The notes below the pieces were generated by a model. The model had not been told where the DNA came from and did not search any database. It was given only the letters and a program-made list of their open reading frames with translations. A stretch of DNA of 33,330 nucleotides, from the NCBI GenBank assembly GCA_030604635.1, contig JAUVVL010000005.1:1-33330 (forward strand), given 5' to 3'. Positions 7,195 through 15,306 of this stretch are shown here, in pieces. The position numbers and the translations under genes were made by a program. The DNA comes from Desulfobacteraceae bacterium (GTDB lineage Bacteria > Desulfobacterota > Desulfobacteria > Desulfobacterales > UBA11574). The stretch's first letter is position 1. The number at the start of each line of letters is the position of its first letter.

Positions 7195-8322
7195 ATGGAG
7201 CTGTTATTTCAATTTTTGGCTAATACCGGGTATTGGCTGGCTGACTATCGACAAATCATTATGATCGTGGTCGGTTCTGTCTTTGTGTATTTGGGGACTG
7301 CGAAAAAATATGAACCGCTTCTGCTTGTACCGATCGGTTTTGGAATTTTGGTGGGGAATATCCCTTTTTTCAAGGGATTTGGGCTTGGAATATATGAACC
7401 CAACAGTGTTTTGCACTATCTGTATTTTGGTGTTACCACGGGTCTCTATCCTTCGATAATTTTTCTGGGTCTCGGAGCGATGACCGATTTTTCTTCTCTG
7501 CTGGCTCGGCCAATCCTCATGCTTTTGGGCGCCGCAGCACAGATGGGAATATTCTTTACGCTTCTGAGTGCACTGGCCCTTGGCTTTTTGCCCAAGGAAG
7601 CCGCCTCCATCGCCATCATTGGCGGCGCCGACGGACCCACATCTATATTTCTTACCGCCAAGCTTGCACCCCATTTGATCGGTCCCATCGCCATCGCCGC
7701 ATATTCCTACATGGCATTGATCCCTGTAATCCAGCCTCCCATCATGAGACTGCTGACCACCCGCAAGGAGCGGCTGATCCGAATGCAGGAACTTAGAGCT
7801 GTGCCTAAAAAAGAACTCGTCATTTTCCCTACCATAGCCGTTTTGCTCTGTTGTTTCCTCGCACCAGCCTCCATACCGCTTTTAGGGATGTTTTTTTTCG
7901 GGAATTTCTTGAAGGAATGCGGCGTTACTGACCGCCTGGCTCAGACAGCCCGCACGGCCATTATCGATACAGCAACAATACTTCTGGGCTTAACGGTCGG
8001 CGCCAGCACCCAGGGCGATGTTTTTTTAACTCCAAAATCTCTGGGGATCTTTTTACTTGGCGCCGTAGCCTTCAGCATCGCGACCGCCTCTGGCATTATT
8101 TTCGCTAAAATTATGAATCTCTTTCTAAAAGAAAAGATAAACCCCCTGTTGGGCGCATCCGGCGTATCGGCCGTTCCCGGTTCGGCCCGAGAGGTTCATT
8201 TGATGGGTCAGTCAGAAGACCCGGAAAATTACCTTCTCATGCATGCCATGGCTTGCAACTCTTCCGGTGTTATCGGGTCTGCAATCTGTGCGGGAGTTTT
8301 GTGGAGCTTTTTGCTCGCTTGA
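7195..8322 (+). CDS. Sodium-translocating decarboxylase beta subunit (OadB/GcdB/MmdB family)
   Basis: Integral membrane protein of 375 residues with about nine hydrophobic segments. This subunit couples decarboxylation of carboxybiotin to Na+ export. The signature IIGGADGPTSIF carries the ion-site aspartate D146, and SYMALIPVIQPP (171-182) follows at the expected distance. The late motif reads MACNSSGVIGSA (352-363), where most homologues have GPNVAGVIGSA. No carboxyltransferase (alpha) or biotin-carrier gene is in the window, so the substrate (oxaloacetate, methylmalonyl-CoA or glutaconyl-CoA) cannot be assigned. A partner elsewhere in the genome is inferred. Co-transcribed with the OadG-like gene. 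Confidence 0.88.
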   Translation: MELLFQFLANTGYWLADYRQIIMIVVGSVFVYLGTAKKYEPLLLVPIGFGILVGNIPFFKGFGLGIYEPNSVLHYLYFGVTTGLYPSIIFLGLGAMTDFSSLLARPILMLLGAAAQMGIFFTLLSALALGFLPKEAASIAIIGGADGPTSIFLTAKLAPHLIGPIAIAAYSYMALIPVIQPPIMRLLTTRKERLIRMQELRAVPKKELVIFPTIAVLLCCFLAPASIPLLGMFFFGNFLKECGVTDRLAQTARTAIIDTATILLGLTVGASTQGDVFLTPKSLGIFLLGAVAFSIATASGIIFAKIMNLFLKEKINPLLGASGVSAVPGSAREVHLMGQSEDPENYLLMHAMACNSSGVIGSAICAGVLWSFLLA

Positions 8323-8389
8323 TTGTGTCGCGGTATTAAACAGTCCTGTTTCTCTCTTTAAATCAACCCCATGAATTGAGGCTATTTTT

Positions 8390-8445
8390 GTCAAATGAAG
8401 CGCAACGCAGAAGTTGGACTTTTTACGAAGCCATCAAATGTAGGG
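8390..8445. repeat. Partial copy of a dispersed repeat ending GACTTTTTACGAAGCCATC
   Basis: Lies in the convergent gap between the decarboxylase beta gene and the small unknown gene. AATGAAGCGCAA...TTTTTACGAAGCCATCA matches the right end of the element at 19975-20160 (AATGAAGTGCAA...ATTTACGAAGCCATCA). Confidence 0.5.
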
Positions 8446-8457
8446 TTCCAATGTCGT

Positions 8458-8808
8458 TTAACTATCGTTCCCTTCCCGTTTCAACAACTCCTGGTACCAG
8501 ATGGCAAATTCGAACATCCCCCTGTACTTGTCATCATCGTTGATGATGCCGAGGCAAATCTCAAACACCCCTCCTCCATATGCATTGCTATAATCTTCTG
8601 AACTTCTTGTCTGCAAAAACTCACGGACAAGCTGCTGAGTCGTTCGTTTTGTTTTATCTTTTCTTATATCTATTGGATCTTTCGGTTCCAAAAACGGGTC
8701 CCATTTTTCATATCCTTTTTTTAGAATATGCTTCTGGCGCCTCGGAGACATGCTTTCGAAAATAGCCCTTTTCCTCTTTTCCTCTTCTTCAGGAGAGATA
8801 TTCGTCAT
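8458..8808 (-). CDS. Small conserved-looking protein of unknown function, coupled to the YkgJ-type gene
   Basis: Hydrophilic protein of 116 residues. The N-terminal half is strongly basic and helical (EEEEKRKRAIFESMSPRRQK). The C-terminal half reads GGGVFEICLGIINDDDKYRG and FEFAIWYQELLKREG. No signal peptide, transmembrane helix or cysteine cluster is visible. Its ATG overlaps the stop of the upstream cysteine-cluster gene by an ATGA, implying translational coupling and a shared process. I do not recognise a family and propose no function. Confidence 0.7.
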   Translation of the reverse strand: MTNISPEEEEKRKRAIFESMSPRRQKHILKKGYEKWDPFLEPKDPIDIRKDKTKRTTQQLVREFLQTRSSEDYSNAYGGGVFEICLGIINDDDKYRGMFEFAIWYQELLKREGNDS

Positions 8809-9491
8809 TTTCCTTTCCTTGTTTCTTCTTCGGTTTTTTCCGTATCGGCAAGTCCAAGGTGGTTTTCATCATAGTCTGTAAGAATCGCCATTGACAGCGG
8901 GACGAGCATTTCTGCCATTTTTACATACTTGGTTTTAATCTGGCCTACAAATTCAGCGGAAATTTCGTAAAGCTTTTTTTGAATTATATCCAGATTAACC
9001 GTGGGATACTGTTTGCCCTCAACAAATCCAGACATGCCACAGGTATGGCCGATCCCTTCAATGGATGTCGGTATACCGTAAAGCCGACATGTTATCGGCC
9101 GATATTCATAAAGGTCACACATTTTCTCATCGTTTAGAAGGGGGCACCTGGCGCGTTCGCCGGCCATATCCATCAGTATCTCTACATCGTTCTTGCCGGC
9201 CTCTTTATCTTTATACGCTTGTCTTTTAATCATGTATATTTTACGATCAACCCGGTTTGTCTTTTCGATCAGCTCCTCTTTTTTCTGTCCCTTAAAAGTT
9301 TTATTGAACTGATGGTTTATATAGATCGCTTCGATCAGCGTAAGATCAAACAGTGCATAACAGCAGTCGTCGCATTTAATTTTACATTTTACACATTCCG
9401 GAAACTCATTTTGCACTCGCGCGAACGCTTCGTACGCCATGGCTACAATCGCTTCGTATTTTTCAAAATACGGCGTAAAGTCTATTTCCAC
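8805..9491 (-). CDS. YkgJ-family cysteine-cluster (putative metal-binding) protein
   Basis: Protein of 228 residues with the cysteine pattern of the zinc/iron-chelating YkgJ (UPF0153) family: C33, C36, C40, C43 and C44 near the N-terminus, then C116 (RARCPLL), C125 (KMCDLYEYRPITC), C135 and C151 (GHTCGMSGF). The spacing suggests one bound metal or Fe-S cluster, but the biochemical role of the family is not settled. The C-terminus is a helical, acidic tail. It is first in a two-gene operon, and its stop overlaps the start of the small unknown gene. Confidence 0.85.
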   Translation of the reverse strand: MEIDFTPYFEKYEAIVAMAYEAFARVQNEFPECVKCKIKCDDCCYALFDLTLIEAIYINHQFNKTFKGQKKEELIEKTNRVDRKIYMIKRQAYKDKEAGKNDVEILMDMAGERARCPLLNDEKMCDLYEYRPITCRLYGIPTSIEGIGHTCGMSGFVEGKQYPTVNLDIIQKKLYEISAEFVGQIKTKYVKMAEMLVPLSMAILTDYDENHLGLADTEKTEEETRKGK

Positions 9492-9535
9492 AATCTAGCT
9501 CCTGACCCGGACGAGCCGGAAATCCAAAAAACTAT

Positions 9536-9652
9536 CACCGCAGAGCAGAGGACGCAAAGAAATTTGTTTTTGTATTAATTTAGCTTTTTGAAAACGTGCC
9601 CCACAAGCATTCAGGTGATCCGATTTTAAAGTGGGTCACTGCCTGAGTGTAT
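9536..9652. repeat. Dispersed repeats between the YkgJ-type gene and mnmE
   Basis: 9536-9562 is an ACCGCAGAGCAGAGGACGCAAAG-type motif, seen inverted at 31766-31795. 9575-9652 is a copy of the TTAATTTAGCTTTTTGAAAA...GCATTCAGGTGATCCG...GAGTGTATTA repeat, near-identical over about 80 bp to 16903-16985. No gene lies between 9492 and 9781. Confidence 0.65.
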
Positions 9653-9765
9653 TATTTCATCGGGAGCAACGGAAAACAAAAAATCCTTAACTCTGCGCCC
9701 TTTGCGATGAGACAAAAATATTTTATGCTATAAAAATCTTAAATTTGATTATTAAGCGCTTAATT

Positions 9766-9781
9766 TGTTTCACGTGAAACA
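9766..9781. promoter_or_regulatory. parS: parS chromosome-segregation site (ParB binding)
   Basis: TGTTTCACGTGAAACA is a perfect 16-bp palindrome identical to the bacterial parS consensus. It abuts the mnmE stop codon (9782-9784). ParB loads at such sites and organises the origin region. parA and parB, which often follow mnmE/mnmG/rsmG, are not in the window, so ParB acts from elsewhere. No second perfect copy was seen here. Confidence 0.92.
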
Positions 9782-11197
9782 TTATTTTCCGATACAGAAT
9801 CGACTGAAAATCTGATCGATTACATCTTCCTTAACGGTAACACCAATAATTTCGCCAAGCGTGTCAATTGCTTCCTGGATATCGATGGCAATCAGCTCAA
9901 AAGGCGTTCCCTTGCGTATTTCTTCCACTGCAGAAACGGAAAGCTGCAAGCTCCGCTCAAGGGCTATCTTATGCCTCAGGTTTGGAATGATCGTATTTCG
10001 AACCTCGAAACGATGCTCACCGATTGTAAGCTTTGCGATTAAATCCTTAAGCTCGTTTAGCCCACTGCCATAAAGCGCTGAAATCTTTATGCTCGGAATT
10101 TTCTTCCAAAAATCGGCAGCTTCAAGTTCAAAGTCATCCTCCACAAGATCTGACTTGTTTACAACAAGTATCATCTGTTTGTCATTAATTGTTTCATATA
10201 TTTTGTAATCTTCCCTGGTTAAGGAATCGCTTGCGTCAACCATGAAAAGAACAAGATCAGAACCGTTAATATATTCCTGCGCCTTTTTTATTCCGATAAC
10301 TTCAACAGGATCATCGGTTTCATGAAGACCCGCAGTGTCGGCAATAATGACTGGAATACCACGAATGTTCAATGTTTCTTCGATCAAATCTCTCGTCGTT
10401 CCAGGAATAGAAGTAACAATAGCACGATCGTCTTGTATCAAGCGATTCATAAGGCTCGACTTTCCGACATTGGGCCTGCCGACCACAACCATTTTAAGAC
10501 CGTCCCTTAAAATATGTGCATTTTCATATTGGTCGACAAGATCTTTTAAATCGGCTATAACATGATTCTCTAACACTTTTATTGCTGTCTCCGTATTAAT
10601 TATTTCCCCAACGTCATCTGGAAAATCTATTACAACCTCTATTTCTGTCAATAAATTAAGCAGTGAATTCCTTATCGACTCAACACTGCTTTTCAATCCA
10701 CCCTTTATCTGGGAGGCGGCAATGTCAAGCGCCTTATCGGTCCTTGAATTTATAATATCGATAACAGCTTCGGCCTGCGTTAAGTCTATACGGCCGTTAA
10801 GATAGGCTCTCTTTGTAAACTCCCCCGGTTCGGCCAATCGGGCACCCTTCTTTATCACCAAATCGAGAATAGAAGCCAGCACAACAGGTCCAGAATGCGT
10901 GTTTATTTCGACAACATCCTCCATGGTATACGTACGGGGGGCCAGCATCACTGAAAGGAGAACCTCATCAAGCACCCGTCCGTTTGCCGGATCCACAACA
11001 TGTCCATAATAAAGTTGATGGGATTTCAAGGAAGAAAAACAAGAAGAATTTGTATCCTTGGGTTTATCTGATGAAGCAGTTGACCTTTGAAAAATTGATG
11101 AAGCAATTGATAAAGCGTCTTTACCGGAAATTTTAATAATCCCGATACCACCATAGCCGGTTGGCGTCGCTATGGCGGCGATAGTGATGTTGTCCAT
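9782..11197 (-). CDS. mnmE: tRNA uridine-5-carboxymethylaminomethyl modification GTPase MnmE
   Basis: Protein of 471 residues. With MnmG it installs the (carboxymethyl)aminomethyl group on the wobble uridine of several tRNAs. The N-terminal folate-binding domain (1-120) starts DNITIAAIATPTGYGGIGII. The inserted G domain has G1 GRPNVGKS (240-247), PGTTRD (265-270), DTAG (287-290) and NKSD (347-350). The protein ends in the catalytic CIGK motif (468-471). It is the last gene of the rpmH-to-mnmE cluster, 35 bases after jag. mnmG is not beside it; the parS site follows instead. Confidence 0.97.
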   Translation of the reverse strand: MDNITIAAIATPTGYGGIGIIKISGKDALSIASSIFQRSTASSDKPKDTNSSCFSSLKSHQLYYGHVVDPANGRVLDEVLLSVMLAPRTYTMEDVVEINTHSGPVVLASILDLVIKKGARLAEPGEFTKRAYLNGRIDLTQAEAVIDIINSRTDKALDIAASQIKGGLKSSVESIRNSLLNLLTEIEVVIDFPDDVGEIINTETAIKVLENHVIADLKDLVDQYENAHILRDGLKMVVVGRPNVGKSSLMNRLIQDDRAIVTSIPGTTRDLIEETLNIRGIPVIIADTAGLHETDDPVEVIGIKKAQEYINGSDLVLFMVDASDSLTREDYKIYETINDKQMILVVNKSDLVEDDFELEAADFWKKIPSIKISALYGSGLNELKDLIAKLTIGEHRFEVRNTIIPNLRHKIALERSLQLSVSAVEEIRKGTPFELIAIDIQEAIDTLGEIIGVTVKEDVIDQIFSRFCIGK

Positions 11198-11232
11198 TGT
11201 TTTATTTGTTATTAATTAAGAAATGTTCAATA

Positions 11233-12018
11233 TCAGTTAGATCTTCGCTTACGTGATGAATTTTTCCTGGGGAATATGACCAGCTTCCTTAAAAAACCTT
11301 CCCCCATGCTTTGGGTTCTGACCATACTATCATCTTTTAAAGCTATGTGCGCAATTCTTCGGTCGTGAGCATTCAGTTGACCCATTGTAGCAGGTTTTCC
11401 GGTGCGTTTTACTTTTTCTGACAGCCGAACGGCCATTCTTTGCAAGCTTATCTTTCTATTTTCCAGGTATCCTTCAACATCTATCTGGATGCGAACCCAT
11501 TCTTCTCTGTGCTTGTTTACAATTTTCTCAACTAGATATTGAATCGCCTCAAGGGTTTGCCCGCGCTTACCAATGAGGACCGCAGGGTTTCCGCCTTGAA
11601 CATTAAATATAATTCGATCCGAACTCTTCTCAATTGATATTGTTGCATCTGTAGTTATTGAATCGAGTATGCGTTGCAAAGCATTTCGGCCAAGATTCTT
11701 GACATCAGCAGCAAAAGTGTGAATTTCTCCTTCATCATGTATAGCTTCAATATGTGAATCTGCATCTTCCCGTGTTTGTTCATGAAAACTTTCCTTTTGC
11801 TTTTCGGCGACTTGCTCTTCATGAACAACCCCTGAAGTCGGCTCGGATATGGTAACGCGAATTCGAGCTTTCTTTGACCCAACCAGCCCAAAAATGCCTG
11901 TTGATCCATAAGAAATAACATCATGTTTGAGTTTTTCCCTGGGTATATTCAGTTTGTCACAAGCTTTCTTGACAGCCATTTCAACACTTTTATCTTCAAA
12001 TTCCAAACTATGCGACAT
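11233..12018 (-). CDS. jag: Jag/KhpB RNA-binding protein (Jag_N-KH-R3H)
   Basis: Protein of 261 residues. The Jag N-terminal domain covers 1-55 (ISYGSTGIFGLVGSKKARI), followed by an acidic linker. The KH domain (about 120-195) carries GKRG at 150-153, and the R3H domain (about 196-255) has the R220-x3-H224 motif in AHDRRIAHIAL. A basic tail (RKNSSRKRRSN) ends the chain. KhpB-type proteins bind RNA and affect cell division and envelope growth in Gram-positives; their role in this group is not established. Encoded 15 bases after yidC and before mnmE, the usual order. Confidence 0.95.
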   Translation of the reverse strand: MSHSLEFEDKSVEMAVKKACDKLNIPREKLKHDVISYGSTGIFGLVGSKKARIRVTISEPTSGVVHEEQVAEKQKESFHEQTREDADSHIEAIHDEGEIHTFAADVKNLGRNALQRILDSITTDATISIEKSSDRIIFNVQGGNPAVLIGKRGQTLEAIQYLVEKIVNKHREEWVRIQIDVEGYLENRKISLQRMAVRLSEKVKRTGKPATMGQLNAHDRRIAHIALKDDSMVRTQSMGEGFLRKLVIFPRKNSSRKRRSN

Positions 12019-12033
12019 GTATAACCTCCGTTG

Positions 12034-13719
12034 TTAAGCACTTTTCTTTTGAATATAATACTGTTGGGCGATCGAAATTATATTATTAACAAGCCAGTAT
12101 AAAACAAGTCCGGATGAAAAATTTATAAAAATTACGGTAAAAACAAGCGGCATAAACTTCATCATCCTTGCTTGTGAAGGATCACCCATGGGAGGCGACA
12201 TTTTCTGTTGTAAAAACATTGTCGCCCCCATAATAATTGTCAAAACAGGAATACCGTACGGCGGCTGCATGAAAGGAATGGAAATATCAAAACTAAAAAG
12301 CCGATCAGGAGCAGACAGATCGTTAATCCACAAGAAAAAAGGCGCATGCCTTAGTTCTATGGCTCCGTATAACATCCGGTAAAGGGCAAAGAACACCGGA
12401 ATCTGGACAACCATAGGAAGACATCCGCCCAAGGGATTTACTTTGTATGTTTTATACAATCTCATCACCTCTTCATTCATCTTTTTCTTATCATCCTTAT
12501 ATCTTTCTTTCATCTCCGCCATCAGGGGCTGGAGTTTTTTCATTTCAGCCATCGATTTATAGCTCTTACTTCCAAGCGGCCACAGAATGATCTTGGTAAA
12601 TAAGGTTAAAATTATGACGGCAACACCATAGTTGGGAATAAAATGATCATACAGGAAATTCATTATCCAGACGCATGGTTTGGCTAAAAAATCAAACCAG
12701 CCGAAATTGACGGCTTTGACCAGATCACAATCGAGTTTGCTTAGTCTTTTCAAGCTTTTCGGCCCAAAAAAAATCCGGTATTTAAAAATATGCTGTGTGC
12801 CTGAGTTAATTACGCTGGCCGGCTGCACATACTGGTTTTGCAGTACATTGTTTTCGTTCATATAAAGACGCATGCTGGCTTCTATCGGCTCGTCGGGTAT
12901 AATAGCCGACATGAAATACTGATCCTGGACTGCAATCCATTTCAGTTTTCCTGTATATACATTTTTGTCCTTTATCTTCTTTGTCTTAATCTGCTCAAGC
13001 TCATTATTTATCAGTGCACTCGGTCCTTCAAAACCATACCTGCCCGCCGAACTAGATTTAGTAGATCCGTTCTTTTTTACATGCTCAGTTTGCACTAAGG
13101 TCAGGGTAAGATTGTCCTGAATGGTCTTTTTGGAACCGTTTTTTATTGTAACATTGAGATCGATCACGTAAGTTTCAGGTGAAAACAAAAACTTCTTTTC
13201 AACAACTATCCCCTCAGGAGATGTCCAGGAAAATGAGATCTCCTGTGATTTATCGTCAATGTCTACAGAATCGGACTTTAAATTTGCTGAAAAAACCGCA
13301 TCATCGAGACCGCGAAGGCTATTACCGGCAAAACCCAGCTTAACTGTTCTCGCAGATATGTCCGGAGATATCATTTCAAATAACGGCGAATCGGCATCCA
13401 GACTCTCCCGGTATTCTTTGAGGACAAAACTTTTAAATACAGCTCCTCTTTCTGCAATCTGTGCCTTGTATAATGACGTGTTTACGGTGATTGTTCTGGA
13501 AGGCTGAATCGGTTTTGACGGAATCTCTTTGGACAATGGTAGAGTTGTGGCTATAACCTGTTCTTTTTCTTTTATATATGTCTCTTCGTCTATTTGCTGC
13601 TCTGCTTTCGCGGCCTGCTCGGGCTTCGGAACCTCTTTTTCCCCTGGAAAGAAATAACTCCATAACATAAAGATCACAAAAGAAATCGCTATGGCAATAA
13701 GTAATCGAGTTTGTTCCAT
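12034..13719 (-). CDS. yidC: Membrane protein insertase YidC
   Basis: Insertase of 561 residues with the Gram-negative layout: an N-terminal membrane anchor (residues 4-20), a large periplasmic beta-sandwich domain (about 50-340), and a C-terminal bundle of membrane helices including FINFSSGLVLYWLVNNIISI. It inserts membrane proteins alone or with SecYEG. The ATG at 13719 is preferred because GGAGAGG lies directly upstream; the frame is open 11 codons further without an SD. It sits between yidD and jag as usual, but a gap of nearly 500 bp containing a MITE-like insertion separates it from yidD, so it may need its own promoter. Confidence 0.97.
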   Translation of the reverse strand: MEQTRLLIAIAISFVIFMLWSYFFPGEKEVPKPEQAAKAEQQIDEETYIKEKEQVIATTLPLSKEIPSKPIQPSRTITVNTSLYKAQIAERGAVFKSFVLKEYRESLDADSPLFEMISPDISARTVKLGFAGNSLRGLDDAVFSANLKSDSVDIDDKSQEISFSWTSPEGIVVEKKFLFSPETYVIDLNVTIKNGSKKTIQDNLTLTLVQTEHVKKNGSTKSSSAGRYGFEGPSALINNELEQIKTKKIKDKNVYTGKLKWIAVQDQYFMSAIIPDEPIEASMRLYMNENNVLQNQYVQPASVINSGTQHIFKYRIFFGPKSLKRLSKLDCDLVKAVNFGWFDFLAKPCVWIMNFLYDHFIPNYGVAVIILTLFTKIILWPLGSKSYKSMAEMKKLQPLMAEMKERYKDDKKKMNEEVMRLYKTYKVNPLGGCLPMVVQIPVFFALYRMLYGAIELRHAPFFLWINDLSAPDRLFSFDISIPFMQPPYGIPVLTIIMGATMFLQQKMSPPMGDPSQARMMKFMPLVFTVIFINFSSGLVLYWLVNNIISIAQQYYIQKKSA

Positions 13720-13944
13720 TATCCTCTCCAAATTTGAAGCTTTCGGCAGCAAGACTTCGGTGAGCTCAGCCGAGCCGCTTCAGGGAATCTTCCCTTGTAA
13801 GATATTTTGTTATTTAATATTGATGGTTTTGTAATAATTAATATTATGCATCATTTGAGCTCAGAAGGGCATCATCCTTGTGGTAGTGACAGAAGGCGGG
13901 CGAATACGATCCCAATAGGATCTGCATCCTTTGTGCCAAGTCTA
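13720..13944. other. Gene-free leader between the MITE-like element and yidC
   Basis: No gene. The yidC SD lies at its low-coordinate end. A small GATCC/GGATC hairpin sits near 13909-13923 and a partly palindromic GGTGAGCTCAGCC at about 13757. A promoter for yidC would have to lie here or inside the insertion, but I see no convincing -35/-10 pair. Confidence 0.4.
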
Positions 13945-14102
13945 GAGACCTTTGCAAAACGCCCCCTTTTGCCTCCCGCCATTGGCGGGATGTCAGGCTC
14001 AAATTTTAATCCTCAAAATACTCAATGTATTCCTATGGTTAAAATTTTCGCCTTCCTTGAACTTGAATCCCGCTTTAGCGGGAAGCATTTTTCAAAGGTC
14101 TT
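13945..14102. mobile_element. 158-bp MITE-like element with terminal inverted repeats and TCTA duplication
   Basis: The left end GAGACCTTTGCAAAACGC and the reverse complement of the right end AAGACCTTTGAAAAATGC match at 15 of 18 positions. Both ends are flanked by TCTA (13941-13944 and 14103-14106), a likely 4-bp target duplication. The interior carries CCCGCCATTGGCGGG and CCCGCTTTAGCGGG hairpins and no gene. It splits the yidD-yidC interval. The transposase that moved it is not in the window. Confidence 0.75.
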
Positions 14103-14215
14103 TCTATTCTATCAAAATTGTAAGATTTTGCTCTTTTTGAAACTCTCAACAGGAAAAATGAAGGGCTCTGCAGGCTTAAAGCTTGTTATTTGATTATTCT
14201 TTACTATTTTGCGCT

Positions 14216-14464
14216 TTAAGGAACAGTATCAATTCCTCCTGGATTAAAGGGATGACACCTTAGAATTCTCTTTACTGCAAGGGAAAATCCTTTAGGGAGT
14301 CCATAACGCAAAATAGCCTGATAGGCATATTCGGAACAGGTTGGATAAAAACGACATGCAGGAGCCAAAACAGGAGACAATATGAGTTGATATGCCCTAA
14401 TAAGCAATAAAGGAAGTATCAGATATATTCTTTTAATGATCAATACTCCTGTATATGCTGTCAA
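14216..14464 (-). CDS. yidD: Membrane protein insertion efficiency factor YidD
   Basis: Small protein of up to 82 residues with the full family signature [15 protein letters not shown] and [11 protein letters not shown] near the C-terminus, and a hydrophobic N-terminal amphipathic helix ([20 protein letters not shown]). YidD aids YidC-dependent insertion at the inner membrane. The start is uncertain. TTG at 14464 gives 82 residues and overlaps rnpA by 32 bases. TTG at 14443 or an ATT slightly further in lies closer to an AGGAG motif and would give about 73-75 residues, nearer the family's usual beginning. Cotranscription with rnpA is likely. Confidence 0.93.
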   Translation of the reverse strand: MTAYTGVLIIKRIYLILPLLLIRAYQLILSPVLAPACRFYPTCSEYAYQAILRYGLPKGFSLAVKRILRCHPFNPGGIDTVP

Positions 14465-14786
14465 AAATGTCTTGCAGGGATAAAAAAGCCTGTCCAGATG
14501 ATATATCGCTGGCCTTTTTTTTAGCTATGATATTTATATCCCAGTAACCTGTAATAATGTGCCTGTTTAGCCGAAAATATTCACGAATAAACCGTTTAAT
14601 CCTGTTACGTGTTGTTGCGCGCCCAACTTTTCTCGTAACAGTGATGCCAAGGCGTGTTCTTTGAAAGCGACCCGGAGAAAAATTAGCTACAAAGTGTCTA
14701 TTTTGAATTTTCTTGCCGATCTTTGATAATCGAAGAAACTCGGAGCGTTTCCAAATTCTGTCCGCCTTGGTAAAACAAAAGCGCAA
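14433..14786 (-). CDS. rnpA: Ribonuclease P protein component
   Basis: Basic protein of 117 residues that binds RNase P RNA and aids tRNA 5'-end maturation. The N-terminus [13 protein letters not shown] and the signature [18 protein letters not shown] are typical of RnpA. The start is TTG at 14786, with GGAGGG about 10 bases upstream. rpmH lies 63 bases upstream and yidD overlaps the 3' end, the classical order. Confidence 0.95.
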   Translation of the reverse strand: MRFCFTKADRIWKRSEFLRLSKIGKKIQNRHFVANFSPGRFQRTRLGITVTRKVGRATTRNRIKRFIREYFRLNRHIITGYWDINIIAKKKASDISSGQAFLSLQDIFDSIYRSIDH

Positions 14787-14849
14787 AAGGTGTTTGCCCT
14801 CCGTAATCCGCTGTTTTTAAGCTTATATTTTCAATGCAAACAAAACGTT

Positions 14850-14984
14850 TTAAACCGACACCCGGGCTCTGCCTTTAGCTCTTCGCCTGTTAATAATCCT
14901 TCTGCCCTGTTTTGTTGACATTCTTTTTAAAAACCCGTGTTTTCTGGCACGCTTAATTCTGCTTGGCTGAAATGTTCTCTTCAT
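14850..14984 (-). CDS. rpmH: 50S ribosomal protein L34
   Basis: 44-residue protein starting [18 protein letters not shown] and ending [12 protein letters not shown], almost exactly the universal L34 pattern and length. It is a component of the large ribosomal subunit. It is the first gene of the rpmH-rnpA-yidD-yidC-jag-mnmE cluster, which usually lies beside the replication origin. Confidence 0.98.
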   Translation of the reverse strand: MKRTFQPSRIKRARKHGFLKRMSTKQGRRIINRRRAKGRARVSV

Positions 14985-15306
14985 AATTCACAATCCAAAA
15001 TCAGATGTTCAGTATTAATTTACCTTTTTGAAAAACTTGTCCAACAATGCGATAATGTTTTCAAAGGGCTAAAATGTTACAATATTGAAACAATGTCCTT
15101 CCATGCTTGTTGAACCGACCGAGATATATTAACTTAAACGGATAAAATAAGCACAAGCTTTTCATAAAGTCAAGACTCAAATTTTAAGAATATGGAAAAT
15201 ATTAGGCAACTTCTCAACAAATTGTTTGAGCCCACTGGTGGGCGAGTCTATTATCATTAATCCCCATATCTTATTGAGCAGCGACAATCTTAGCTCTTAA
15301 CGGGCT
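14985..15306. other. Intergenic region between RNase G and rpmH: rpmH promoter and two repeats
   Basis: No gene. 15014-15078 is a palindromic repeat (TTTACCTTTTTGAAAAAC...TTTTCAAAGGGCTAAA) related to 21623-21684. 15209-15280 repeats the GCCCACTGGTGGGC element of 6153-6228. Between them lies a candidate promoter for the rpmH operon. Confidence 0.55.
15143..15172 (-). promoter_or_regulatory. Candidate sigma70 promoter of the rpmH operon
   Basis: On the minus strand TTGACT (15172-15167) and TATTTT (15148-15143) are separated by 18 bases, about 160 bp before rpmH. The -10 is a 4/6 match, so this is tentative. Confidence 0.4.

Noticed and set aside
9536-9562. CGCAGAG-type repeats as a CRISPR array
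   Set aside because: Copies are isolated, of uneven length and in both orientations, with no regular spacers; they are dispersed repeats.
13807-14193. 128-codon plus-strand frame
   Set aside because: Its middle is the MITE-like element, so the frame is accidental.
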